Shown here: piece after piece, positions 21,651-33,230 of the stretch
How the letters are laid out: the number at the start of each line of letters is the position of its first letter
Numbering within the stretch: the stretch's first letter is position 1
Source: Edaphochlamys debaryana
Taxonomy: Eukaryota > Chlorophyta > Chlorophyceae > Chlamydomonadales
Assembly: GCA_016858145.1 (NCBI GenBank)
Contig: JAEHOE010000003.1
Coordinates: 1-64,000, forward strand
Length of the DNA: 64,000 nt
Reading direction: 5' to 3'
The notes under the pieces: generated by a model
Databases searched by the model: none
What the model was told of the DNA's origin: nothing
Seen by the model: only the letters and a program-made list of their open reading frames with translations
Made by a program: the position numbers and the translations under genes

Positions 21651-24600
21651 TCAGACAGCAGAGCGGCGCCCGGAGGGGCTCTTCTGGATCACGATGCTGC
21701 CACCCCCCAGGGCCGTGGTGGCGGCGCGGAAATCGCACGACGGGTCCGACAGGCTGGCGCAGTCCGTGGCGGCGCCGCCCACAAAGTTGTCGTACACCTT
21801 GATCTCTGTCGTACCGTCCGCCGCCAGGCTGAAGACGCGCAGGCGGAAGCGGTCGGAGCCGGGGGTGCTGCCCCCGTCCTCGGCCATAATGCTGAACTTG
21901 TAGACGGGCGAGGGCTGGCTGTTCACGATGCCGGAGCCCTGGGGGCGGGGAAGGCGGAGGGGAGGAGGGGTGGGCGGGCGGGGGTTTAGAATGAGCAGCT
22001 ATACAGCCCGCTGGCAGGGCGTACAACTTGTACCCGTGCACGCACCCTCGCGTCCTGCCTCTTGACCCCCGCTCCATCAGACACCCCTCACCTTGAACTG
22101 CACGCGGCTCCCCGAGATGACCATCCAGTCATAGCTGGTGCTGCGGAACCGGAACCCGCCCGCGCTGAACACAAACTCGGTGTTGCCTGTGGGAGCGGAG
22201 GCGCCCGCCTTGTACTTGGAGTTGAAGCCTGCGGGGGGTGGGGGCAGACGGGGCAAAAGGTCAGGAGGGACAGGCTCTGCCGCGTTGCCCTTCACTCCCC
22301 TTTGGTGCCCGGTACCGCCCTAGCTTACCGAAGCTGGCCACGCCGGTGAGGGTCTGGGCCGTATCGGAGGCGAGGGCCCCGGGAGGGGACTGAGGGGCAG
22401 CGGGGCATGCGTGAGGCAGGGGGCCGGGCCAAGGCCGGGCAATCGGTCATGGCATGTCGAGTGCAATTGCTAGCGGAGCAGTCCCGCGAGTGCGAAGACG
22501 GTACCTCCCACGGCATGCTCTGTCTCATGACCCTGCAGTGCATTGCAAAGCACTCACCGTGATCCAGCCGCCTCCCACCACGAAGCCCCCCTGGGGGTCG
22601 TACACGACCACAAAGCCAGCGGGCAGTGGCACAGGAGAGGCGGGCGTGCCGTCGTCATCCGCCGGAGTGGCCGTCGGGGCGAACACGCCGGTTACGGAGT
22701 AGACGTGAGAAGCGGTGGCGGGCAGGGAGCAGGTGGACTTGGGCGAGGCGGTGCAGGGGAAGGAGGTGTTGGTGCCGTCGCCCCAGTCGATCACCAGCTC
22801 CTTCAGGTCGGCTCCGGGGTCGGTGGCGGTGGCGGCGGCGCTGACGGAGCCGCCCACGGGCAGAAGCAGGGGGGTGATGCGGAACGAGGAGGGGTCCAGG
22901 ACGGGGGTGCCGCTGGATACGACCAGAGACGCCGAGGCCTGCAGGGCGGGTGGCGAGCGGGGCAGGGCGGGGGTGGGGAGCGAGGCTGCCAGGGACCAGG
23001 GGCATGCAGTGAGTCTTGGAGGGACGGGAGGGCGGCTTGATGGCACCCTTCCCGATGACAGAGCGCGGCGTGGGCACTAGGCGGCCTGCCTGCAGCGCAC
23101 CTGGCCCTCCGTGTTGGTGGGGCTGTTGGGTACGCTGACGGTCACCGTGGCGGTGAAAGGGCCCGAGGATTGGTACGTGTGCGACCGCTGCTGCCCCACG
23201 CCACTGCCGCACGGGAAGGCGTCGTCCGGGCTGTTGTCGCCCCAGAAGATCTGCGGCAAGGGAGGGCGGCAGGAGGGCGGCGTGGGTGACGTGCATACGG
23301 ACGCCCTCCACACAGCCGCCGCCGCTCAGTGCGTGATGCAAAGCGCGGGGGAGACGTGCGGCGCGCTCCGCGTGAAGTCTCGGGGGCGGGGTGCGGGCGG
23401 AGGGACGCGGGGCGAAACACATTGCCACGCCGACCGGCACAAAGTGTTGCAACTGCTTCTCCCTTTACCGATCTGAGTTGCTGGAGGTTAGAGAGTGACA
23501 TCGTGCGTTGTCCGGGCTTGGCCGGTGAGGTTTAACCGAAGTCGGCATCGTAACATCCTCACAACCGCTGCGCGCAACCTTGTTGGAAATACCTCGCTAA
23601 TAACTATACAATGTAAGGTTACTATAAAAAAGGATACACGCATCGCTCCTCTGGTGCAAGGTGGTGCGGATGACTTCCAAACATGTTGAGTGCGCGCCGG
23701 GTCCATAACGTTTCCCTGCCCTCAACTACATACCGTAGAGATAAGCAATCTATAGGTTGTGACATCGCGGTTTGGGCGTGAATCGCACGTTTGGCTCCAT
23801 CCATGACATGCACCCAAAGAAGCTTGGCGGGGCCTCAGCCTAATAAGTCCCAACGGACCTTGTGGCCTTTGTTCGGCGCCAAGGTTCAGTTCAGCCCACG
23901 GGGGCTCAGCCTCAAAGCCGGACAGGGCCCATCATAAACCCGTTCAGCTTCCAGTTCCATACATCCACCGCATCGCTCCCAGGACCCACCGTGCACTTCA
24001 GCGTCGCTTGTTGCGCAATGATACTGCAGACGTGGGCGGGCGTGAAGGTCAGCGAGACGGGGGAGTTTTTGAGGAAAGGGCCGGCTCCGAAGCTGGGGTT
24101 GCCGCTGAAGGAGGCTGGCGGGGTGTCGATGGGTATGGTGGTGCGTGCGGAGCCTGTGAGGCTCAGGCTGTCTGTGGCAATGGCGTCTGCCGTATACACG
24201 CCAGGACACGTGACCTGAAGCGTGACGGCTGCGGGGGCGCAGGAAGCGCCTGTGCAGCTTGGGGTGCCCCTGTAGAAGAAACCGTTGGAAGCGGTGAGCG
24301 TGAACTCCAGTTTGGCCAGGTTGCTGTCCACGTCAGCAGCGGTGGGCGTTACGGTGATGGCGGCGCCGGCGGCGGTGAGGGGGCCCTGGGAGGCGGTCAC
24401 GCTTGCGGTGGGGGCTGCGTTGGTGACATCGACAGTGGCGGTGAGCTGCGGCAAAGGGAGGGAAGGAGGGCGGCGAGCAAGGTGCCAAAAGGGGGGTGTG
24501 GGGAAGGGGTAAGTGCTGGTGAGACGAGTGCCCTGGGCATCTCGTGCGGCATGCAGGCATGGGCCTACGTTGCACCAATCAGGCAAGCCTCTGCAAAAAC

Positions 24601-27600
24601 CGCAGCGCTCCCTCTCTGCCGCCACCCGGATCCGGACTTCGGACCCCAACCATCCCCGTGCATCCGGTGTGTGCGGGCTGGACCCCAACCCTTGGTACGG
24701 CTCGGGGCAAACCCCGCCGTCACGCAGAGCAGGAAGGGCCTAAAGAAGGGCCATCCCTGATCCCTGCCTGCACGCAGTAACACCCGCCCCGACCTGCCCC
24801 GCCCCCTAGCCCAGCCCACCCACCGACAAGGCCTGGCCAGAGGTCCGGCCGTCCACTCGCAAGAAGGCCTCCGCCACGACCCTGGCTGTGTAGCGCCCGA
24901 CGGCTGCGTACGTGTGCGCCAGACCGGCGCTCTGGTCGCAAGGCACGGTGTCAACGACAGTGGCGCTGTCACCCCAGCTCACCTGCAAGGGGAGGGGAGG
25001 GCAGGGCAGGAAGAACGAAGAGAAAGACACAAGGGGTGTCTGGTCAGGGCCCTGCGCGATCCAGTTCTCCATCCCGGCGTGGTTGGCAGAGCGCGTGACC
25101 CCACGGCTCTTCCGCCGGCCGGGCATGTGCGTGGGGACCGGCCGCCGGTCCCATGTCCCCCCCACCCCGCGGCGAGTCGTCCCTGCTCCCCAAGCCACCG
25201 ATCACTTGCCCGGCATGTCAGTGTGAAGCCGGTCTCTTTACAGACATGGTCGCGGACCACGAAGCGCAGGAGCGCCTGAGGCTGCTGCCCTGTGCCGATG
25301 CTGACCGAGCCGTCCACAAAGACTGGCGCTAAGGAGAAGTCGGGCGGGGGCATGGGCACCGCGACGGTGCCCGTAGCGGTCCCAACAGACCCGTCCACGT
25401 CTGTTGCCCTCACGGAGGCACTGTATACGCCTGAACATGTTGCTATATAAGGGGTGGTCCCCTGTAACGGGTCACTGGTGCTGTAGGTGAAGGTCTGGCG
25501 AGGCGGGCTGATGGCGGCGCTGTACAGGGTAGAGCTGCCGCCGAAGGGTGTGGCAAGCGTGGCCGTCAGGAAACTGAGCTCGGCGGTGACGTCGCTGGCG
25601 GTGGCAAGGACGCTGATGATGGAGCCTAGGTAGGCCGGCGACGCGGCGGCGGCGGAGGCCACCACGGAGGCGGAGGGGGCCTTGTTGGTGACTTGGATGT
25701 TGGCCAGGGCCTGCGTGGGGACGGAGAGCGAGACGGGGGGCGGGGGAGGGAGATTGAAGTTGTAGCAGCAGGAGCGCATGTTGAAGGCGGCCGCGTCATG
25801 CGTTTGGGTTCAAGGTGCGAGGGTGCGACTCGTGTTGAGGACTTGGGCAGGGGTGCAGGTGGGATTAAAACCCCGCAGGCGCACGCTATGTCACACCTGA
25901 GAAGAGGTCACGAACGAAGTGCCGGCAGGGGATGTGACTGCCTCCTGCACGACTACTACGGCCGCGATGGGCCTGGGGAAGGTGTTGTACAGGTGCTTGG
26001 CCCCAGCAGCGCTAGAGCAGGACACGACCTCGGGGTTCGTGCCGTCGGCCCAGTCGACCTGCAAGGCCGGGGATCATCAAGGGGGCGGGAAGGGAGGCTC
26101 TGTTGAGCACGGGTGCACTGCCGTACGTGCCCGTCCCAAAGGGTAGCAGGGTGCGTTGCCTAGCGCGGCGCGGCATCCCCCTGACGAATCTCCCTGTTAA
26201 CAATGAATGAAGCGGCGGCCCCTTGCTCACGTTCGCCCTCTCTTGGCCTACCCCTGCCGACCCCATCCCACGCACCTGGCACCGGATCCCCTGGGCGGGG
26301 CAGGGGTGAGACCCCACCAAGACCAGGGAGGCCTCGCTGCCCTGCACCACGGAGGCAGTGGTGAAGGCGGGGGCCGCGGTGAACACGCCGCGGGTTGTGG
26401 CCACAACGGTGCTCGGGTCGATGCCGAACGAAGTGGAGGCCCCCAGCGCATCCGTCGCGGTCAGTCTGTTGAGGATGGGCCCAGAGCAGGCCTTGCGGTG
26501 CTCCCACGTGGCGGAGCAGTCTGCGCCGGCGGCCGTGGGGCAGTCGTAGCTGTAGGTCACGCTGCCATCCAGCGTGAGGGTCAGGGTCTTGAGGTTTCCG
26601 TTGGCGTCCTTGGCCCTTGCAGTCCAACGGGTCCTCGAGGCGCCGTCCGCATCGACCGATTGCGTCCACGTGAGGGTCAGCGAGTCCGGGGCAACGTTGG
26701 GCGGTACAACGGTGACGCTGATACTCTGGGGGTGGGACGGGGCGGGTAGGATAGTATGGCAGTGGGAACGAAGCAGTTACAAGGAGGATGAATGTCAGTG
26801 TCAGAAGTCTGGTACGCACATGCTGATGCTACTTACTACTAATGGACCAGCACTGATGAGCGAGCAAGCATGCAATGACTTGGAAATGCATGTAGTGCTA
26901 TGCTCAGTCATCCATAACGCAGTACGCACCCTGGTGTCCGCCGGCGGGTCTGGCAGTATAGCATCCTTTACGAACACTTCGACGGTGATGGTGTATCTTC
27001 CTGCCGTACCGTAGACATGAGGTACCCGCGTCGGGGCACTATCGGGACATGGCACGGACTGCACTGCTCCGTCGCCCCATTGCACCTGTGAGGTCGGGGC
27101 GTGGCAGGGGGGCGAAGTGGCTGGGGCGGGTTACGCTTGAGGCGGACAGCAGGGGTTCACACACAGCTACCTCGATCACAGGATCTATGAACGATGCCGC
27201 TTCCATCGAGCGAGGTAGGTGGAGGGCATTTCAGGTTTCTTGGGTTCAAACGGGAGGGCTGGCTTGGATTGGGCGTGCAGTTGGCTCCTAGTCCCGCATG
27301 CAATTAACCTACCCGCCCAAGTCCGTCCACACGCACCTACCTTGCAGTCGCCCAGGACGGTGGTTGCACAGTTGCGGATGGTCTGAAAGGTGAGAGTGAC
27401 CGTCTCATCTGTCTTGGGTGCGCTTGGCGTGACGGAGGGCGACCCGCCGGGGGTACCGGGGACGAAGGAGGGCGCAGCAGCCCCAACCTTCCCCGGGGAG
27501 TAGAAGGATTGGGTTTGGGTGAGCGCAACTGAGCCGTCGGGATTTTTGACGGTAGACGTCGCGACGTACACAGCGGGACAAGGGTCCAGCTTGGCATAGC

Positions 27601-28150
27601 TCTCCCATTCGCAGTTGACCGTAAAGAAGTCACTGCACCTCGTGTCTGTCACCAGGGTCACCGGGGCTGTGTAGCGCTTGAGTTGGATGTCCACCGGAAA
27701 CCTTTTGGCGCAGAAGGTGGAAGCGTCATAGTATGTGGGGGAGGCCACGACCACCACATCAATAATACCCGTCACGTCGCCAGCTGCAATGCCCAGCTCA
27801 GGGGGAAGCACGCCGGGATCGATGTCTTGGAAAGCTGACGAGAACATTGCCACCTCGTCCTCAAGCAGATCGCACACAACCTGGGCGGCGCAGGGGCGGC
27901 CGCTGAGTGACGCTATGATCAGGACGGCCAGCAGAGCGGAGAGCAGCAGCGACCGCCGCTGGCGGGAGCGTGTGCCTGGGGGGGCGGGGCGGCAGGGGAA
28001 GAGCAGCAGGGAGGGGCGGGGTTGATGACACGCACGCAACCCTGGGCTGGGAACGACCGAACCGCAGTCGACAGAGGCTGAAGCTACGCACTCGGCGGGG
28101 CTTGCGTCCACTGCGTCGACATCCGGACTAGCACTACATGTCGCGCTCAT
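21651..28150 (-). CDS. Secreted multi-PKD-domain protein, long paralogue
   Basis: Thirteen exons: 28036-28150, 27341-27975, 26930-27085, 26276-26725, 25897-26058, 25210-25710, 24824-24982, 23990-24445, 23101-23250, 22558-22938, 22329-22389, 22092-22228, 21651-21938. Phases close to 1216 aa. The ATG at 28150 is preferred; an in-frame ATG near 28355 is possible. The signal segment is SLLLSALLAVLIIASLSG, after TRSRQRR. Exons 3, 5, 7, 9 and 10 carry PKD motifs (VQWGDGA, VDWADGT, VSWGDSA, IFWGDNS, IDWGDGT); the first four of these exons start exactly at the motif. Exons 4, 6 and 8 code the linking domains, each ending in a Cys-containing segment. The C-terminal three exons match the short paralogue nearly exactly. 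Intron 6 seems to have a GC donor (25204-25209). Intron 8 (23251-23989) carries an interspersed repeat. Confidence 0.82.
21662..22938 (-). repeat. Right arm of large inverted repeat (PKD gene 3' half)
   Basis: Reverse-complement partner of 17861-19110. Introns as well as exons are nearly identical, which implies recent duplication or ongoing gene conversion between the two genes. Confidence 0.85.
23407..23785 (+). mobile_element. Interspersed repeat, copy 2, inside a PKD intron
   Basis: Diverged copy of the element at 19771-20270, same + orientation, lying in intron 8 of the long PKD gene (antisense to it). It is locally AT-rich (GGTTACTATAAAAAAGGATA), unlike the gene. No coding capacity seen. 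Confidence 0.55.
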
Positions 28151-29029
28151 TCGCTTGCCGTTAGAACGGCCGGCCGAGTCGCGGCACGCACGGCCGGCCG
28201 CAAGCCAAGAGATGCATTCCAAGCAGCAAATCCGTTTTCGGCATCTGCAACGTGCGAGCCTCGAAGGCCAGCAGGGGCGCGGCGGGAACGCGCTCGAGCG
28301 AGTGACGACGGCGCCCGAGTGCACTAACGTCCGACCCAATACCAAAGAGCGCATTGAACCCCAATATTGTACCTCCTCTAGCTGCCTCGACGCTTGAAGC
28401 CCCGTCGCTGCCACGCGTTAACGGAAATTTCGCCATGAGTTCAATGGCTGTGCTAGGTTCGAGCGATAAGCAAGGCCGCCGAGGTTAGAGTGGAAGGGTC
28501 CAGGAGCTGTGCATCCTCGGTATAAGCTCGGCAGATGGGTGGCATCGTGGTGCAATACGGCGCGCGCCCAGACTCCAGCCAAACGATCGAGGCATCTTGA
28601 AACCTAACCGCTGTGATGTGTGTCGCGAGTTGTCGTCACCGCAACTGCGCAGCCGGATGGCCGATTGTGAAGAGTGAACGTTGCCTGCAAAGTGCACCAC
28701 AGCGTCGCGTACCGCTGCCTGCATCCCGAACGTCGCTCGTCGCCGTGCGTGCACCGCATTCGGCGGGCCCTTGCGTTCTGGGGGCCTCACAACCTCACCC
28801 GGGCGTGCGTTCGTGGCCGTCAGCAGCTTCGCTGTGCGTGTGACGGCGCGCTGCGCCTGTCGCCTTGTGTACGCTGCACCCTCGGGCACACAAACTAACC
28901 GCTACATACGCGAGCGCAACATTCTACGCGGTTGGTGCGCTGCTCAGGGGGGTGCACGCCGGAACACTAAACCACTGAGCTGCGCAGCAGTTGGGGCTTG
29001 CCCCCCTTTTTTGTTGGTTAGGAGCCCCC
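28151..29029. other. Upstream region of the long PKD gene
   Basis: Promoter side of the long PKD gene. The minus-strand frame remains open to about 28414 with an in-frame ATG near 28355. No other gene recognised. Confidence 0.4.
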
Positions 29030-29310
29030 GCCGCCTGCCCTTCCCCCTCCGCTCAGGCCCCACCAACCTCGGCCTGCGTAGTAGCTAGCTAGGCATCAAA
29101 TCTTCCGTCATGGCTGCTCACCCCCTTCACCCCCTCGCCCCTATCGCCCCTGCGGCCGCCCGGCCGCCGGCAAACCGCAGCTCTCGGATATGGCAGCAGG
29201 CCCGCCTTGCCGACCCCCCGGGCCCGACTGCACTTCCTCGCGACAAGTCGTGTAGCATTACCCCGTCACCAGCATGTGTCCCCACCTCCTTCCGACAGCA
29301 AGGGACTCAC

Positions 29311-29390
29311 CTGGATGCCCCCGGCCTCGCCATGCCGCTGGTCCTCGTGCCCCACCATCGCGGTCGCGCCCGTCCGGCCACCAGCGCTTG
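29311..29390 (-). pseudogene. Broken copy of TPR/DUF4604 exon 1 (copy B)
   Basis: Reads AMVGHEDQRHGEAGGIQ before a GTGAGTCC donor on the minus strand, matching the REDQYGEVGGSQ end of exon 1 of the 13.6 kb gene. The start codon region is lost and the frame is shifted near the 5' end. Confidence 0.65.
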
Positions 29391-29865
29391 ACGCCCAAGT
29401 TCTGCTGAAGCTATTGATTCTGTAGCTATGTGAGATAGGTCCGGCGGATTGGCGTGGAAAGTTGGACACCAGACGCGTCGAAACCAGCAGCTGTCGGGCG
29501 CAAAAGTTGCGTTTGCAACAGGCTGAGGATGCCTGTTTGTTGCTACTTAGCGCAGCCTATCAATTGCAGATGTAGGGCAGGCTCGTGGCAACGCGTGCTG
29601 TTCCAGGGGGCCAAACCCCGGATGCAAGCTTTGCCCCACCATCCCCTCTCTCACACCAGTCGCACGTGCGTGTTGCCTCTAGGTATAATCGTCTCCATAC
29701 GAAAGCAGTTACAACCACAAAAGAAGGCAGTATAGCTCAGACGCGTCGTCGGGGGACGCTTAACTGTGGCCGCTGCTGCCGGCATGTAACCGTTTGTGTT
29801 CCAAGGAACAATGGGTTCGGCGATAGTGTTCACAGGGTGAACAAGGAGCGCCTGCCCCGCGCGAC

Positions 29866-31044
29866 ATGGCGCCCGCGGGGGAAACGTCCTCTGCCGACCG
29901 GCCGGCCAACCTTTACGGTTCAGCAATGGAAGCAGAAGCAGAAGCCGGAGCTGGCCAAGGTGAGGCCCGCCCGCCGGACTGGACCCCGTCGTGTTCCATG
30001 CCCCGACCCCGACATCCCCCGCACCCCTAGGCGAGGGCATTGCAGGCCTGGGGCAGGGGCTGAGAACGATGCAGCGCTGACACTCGCGATGTAGGCGTGT
30101 GGATGGGTAGGAGTCAGCGCAGGGCGCCCCCGTGGTGAAGGGGACCCCGCCTTGTTCGTTGCCCAGTCCTCGACATTGCGGTCGGCCGTCCGTCCATGCA
30201 CGTCCTGCAGCAACCCTCCCCGTCCCCATCCCACCCCATCCCCATCCACCCGACCCAACCCCCATACCTTCACTACCTGGGCTTCGCACAGCCTGCCCCT
30301 GCTTTGCCTCCCTGCCCCACACGCCTCCCCCCTTCTTTGCCCCCCCCCCTCCCCCCCCCCTCAGGCGGTGGGCTCTGCGGTCCGCGGGGCGGAGGGGGAC
30401 TGCCCGTGTGTCATCAGCCGGTGCTAGGGTGCAGGTGGGGAAGGGTAGGCGGGTATGGGTAGGCGGGGTTGCGGCCCACCAGGGGGCCGTTCAATCTCTT
30501 GTCGGCTTCGGGCAGGAATCGGCCTCAACCCAGCGGACGCTCCTCTCCTAAACCCGCACCTCCCCTCCCCTCACCCGCCCCCCTGTCCTCCCCCACCCCT
30601 TCCCCTCTTCCCCTCCCCCAGCTGATGCGGTTCTCCAACAGCGCAAGCGCCAGGGCAAGGAGGCGCAATACGCGGCAGCGGGCGGCACCATACCGCCCGT
30701 GCCCCCCGGCCCCGCGTTCGCATCCGCCTCATCCCCGACCGCCGCCTCCTCCCCCGGGCCCCGGGCCCCCTTCTTCCCGCCACCCCCCAAGCTCACATAC
30801 AGTGACCCCGCCCGCCCCGGCCCCGGCCCCGGCCTCCGCTTCCCTTCCTCCGCCGCCGCTGACCGCCCCGGCCCCGCCATCCCTCCCTCCGCCGCCGCTG
30901 GCCGCGCCTGGCCGCCTGCCGCCCGTACTTCCCTTTCTTCCACCCCCGCCCCCCCGCCAGTCCCTCCAGCCCGCCCAGATGGCCCTGGAGGTGCAGCGGC
31001 AGGGCCTGGAGCGACAGGCGGCGCAGCTGGAGGCGCAGCAGGGT
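29866..31044 (+). pseudogene. Truncated 5' copy of the WD40-like gene (copy B)
   Basis: Contains exon 1 with a 5-nt loss that shifts the frame after the APAGETSSADRPA part, a stump of exon 2 (AVGSAVRGAE), the first half of exon 3 (ADAVLQQRKRQGKEAQYAAA, then FFPPPPKLTYSDP), and exon 4 (SLQPAQMALEVQRQGLERQ). The second half of exon 3 is missing, and nothing beyond exon 4 is present. The intact gene starts 2.2 kb downstream. Confidence 0.8.
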
Positions 31045-32207
31045 GTGTGTGGGGGGGGAGGGGCATGGAGCGGGCATGGAGGGGTGGTGGAGGGAGAGTC
31101 GAGGGTGGGCGGTTGATCAACCGACGGGGCATGCGTGCTTGTACGGCTGCGAGCGGCTGTACGCGCACAGTACGGCATCACGTGACGGCGTATCGCAGAT
31201 TTACGACATTGCCTTGGCATGGGCCGGACGGCGATGCTGCTTAATGGGTCTTTCCTTTTCGCTTGGCCGTGAAGTCGGCGTGGAGTGCGGACTGTGGAGC
31301 TTAACCTTTGCTAAGAGATTGCTGGTGGCACTGTTTATGGCTTCTGCCCAACACTCTGTGCCGTGGAGTGCCTGCGGCACCAGGGGCACTGCCCGCAATG
31401 CCTACAAGGCAGACGGAGAGGCCGTTAGGCCGTTGTGGCGAGTCGCCCTAGCCTTAGACCGATGTTGAAAGCAGGCGTGCCAACAACAAGTAAGGGCGGC
31501 ATATCGACACTAGAAGAGGGAGGACGTGTCACGACCCAGCGGACGACAGACGCACACCTAAGCTTCCCGTGGCGTGATGGCATGTACGGTATGATTGTAA
31601 CCCCCGTTCGTAGCTGCTTGGGGGCGGGCGCGCGGGCCTCCCATTCCTTGCTCCGCCCGAAGCGGCCAGCCCCAGTTTATATGGTCAACCCTTCCCTCAC
31701 GATGTCCACGGTACATCGCAGCCACCTTGCACCTTCACAAGTATCGCAGCTTCCGCACAGGCACGCGGGATCGAGGGCAACCCAGCGCTGGCTGCATCCG
31801 CCACATGAACGGGATAGTCAAGGGGCTCCCCTCAGTCCTGAGCGCCTACCTAGCCAACCATTATGCTCTGCATGAGACCGTGACCCACAGTCCATCTCAT
31901 GCCGGTGGGCGCTCCACCCGCCCTCCCGATCCGCAAAACCACGAGTCCACTATGTATGCCCACTATGCTACTCTAAATGCTGTATTGCTTGGTTGCATGA
32001 CACATCCATGCTATGAACCACGCATAAATGTTATTGCATATGCAGGGCTTGGGTAAGCCCCGCCCGGGAGAGGCAGGGGCAAGAAGTCTCCACTTGCTCA
32101 TGCCATGCTCGCCAAACTGTCCCCGCCTCCGGCTGGCATCCCTTCATCTCTTTCCTAGTGTTATTGCTTGTGCCTCTTCCCCACGTCCAGCCTAAAGCGG
32201 CACGTCG
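31045..32207. other. Intergenic between duplication copies
   Basis: No gene recognised. Local open frames up to 146 codons have no domain or splice support. Confidence 0.4.
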
Positions 32208-32270
32208 TCGCTGATCATCAGACAGCAGCGCGGCGCCCGGAGGGGCTCTTCTGGATCACGATGCTCCCGT
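32208..32270 (-). pseudogene. Fragment of the PKD gene 3' end
   Basis: About 60 bp matches 21641-21701, the last coding codons and stop region of the long PKD gene (GCTGATCATCAGACAGCA, then CGGCGCCCGGAGGGGCTC). It abuts the start of duplication copy C, so it probably marks a rearrangement breakpoint. Confidence 0.75.
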
Positions 32271-32274
32271 AACC

Positions 32275-33230
32275 CGCCCACCCGCCCTTTCCCCCCGCTC
32301 AGGCCCCACCAATCTCGGGCTTCCTTGTACCCCAACGGTCGGTCCGGCACCCCCTCCCCTAGGGCACAGCCCTCGGCGAATGCTGCCTTCATCCCAACCA
32401 GGCAACGGTCCAAGCTATGCCTGCCAATCAGAATTGCGAGATCCTCAGCGGGCCCCTGCTATGTCATGTGTGGGGAGAGAGCAGCAGCTAGGCATCGAAC
32501 CCTAAGTCCTGGCTGCTCGTCCTGTCTCCCTGCCGCCCCTGCCCTGGCCGCCCGCCGCCCCAGCTCGCGGACACGGCAGGTTCCGCCCAAGTCGTGTTCG
32601 TGCGTGCTATGCCGTCCCATGCGGGGCAGTTGGTGGGGACACCGACGCTCTGACCCGGGTGCCCCCACCGCCCTCCGACAACCAAGGACTCACCAGACTG
32701 CCGCCGAGCGCGCCAAGCCGCTGGTCCTCGCACCCCGCCATCGCTGTCGCGCCCGCCCAGGCTTGATTCCTTCCACCTAGTAATGTTACATCTATAGCTA
32801 TGTAAGATAGCTCAGGCGGATTGGCGTAGAAAGGAGCCCCCGTCAAAAGAACCAGAGCTGTCGGGCGCGAAAGTTGCGTTTGCAACAGGCAGAGGATGCC
32901 TCAGGCATAAGTAAGTGCAGCCTATAAGTAGCAGGTGTAGAGCAGGCCTCTGGCAACGCGTGCTGACCCAGGGGGCCAAACCGGATGCAAGCTTTGCCCA
33001 AACATCCCCTCTATCACACTCGCGTGTTGCCACAAGGTATGGTTGTCTCCATACGAAAGCAGTTCCAAATACCAAAGAAGCCAGTAGAGCTCAGACGCAT
33101 CGTCGCGGCCTTTCGGTAGACGCTTAACTTTGGCCGCTGCTCCCGGCATGTGATCGTTTGCGGGGCCAAGGAACTATGGCTTCGGCGATAGTGTTAACAG
33201 GGTGAATTGGGAGCGCCTGCCCCGCGCGAC
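32275..33230 (+). repeat. Divergent promoter unit, copy C
   Basis: Upstream region of the intact WD40-like gene. It matches copy B (29030-29865) over most of its length and copy A for the 230 bp or so next to the ATG, including the GCGATAGTGTT and GGGAGCGCCTGCCCCGCGCG blocks just before it. Confidence 0.75.
32693..32764 (-). pseudogene. Broken copy of TPR/DUF4604 exon 1 (copy C)
   Basis: On the minus strand reads GATAMAGCEDQRLGALGGSL before a GGTGAGTCC donor, corresponding to the end of exon 1 of the 13.6 kb gene. The start codon and the Arg/Gly-rich part are degraded. Confidence 0.6.

Larger units (their letters stand above)
29030..31044 (+). repeat. Segmental duplication, copy B of the divergent promoter unit
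   Basis: Colinear with about 32275-34838: shared GCTCAGGCCCCACCAA near the start, the block around GTTGCGTTTGCAACAGGC, the upstream region, exon 1, and the exon 2-4 region. It has several internal deletions relative to that copy. Confidence 0.8.

Noticed and set aside
31435..31875. 146-codon + strand ORF between duplication copies
   Set aside because: No domain, no codon pattern like the neighbours, and no copy elsewhere in the window.
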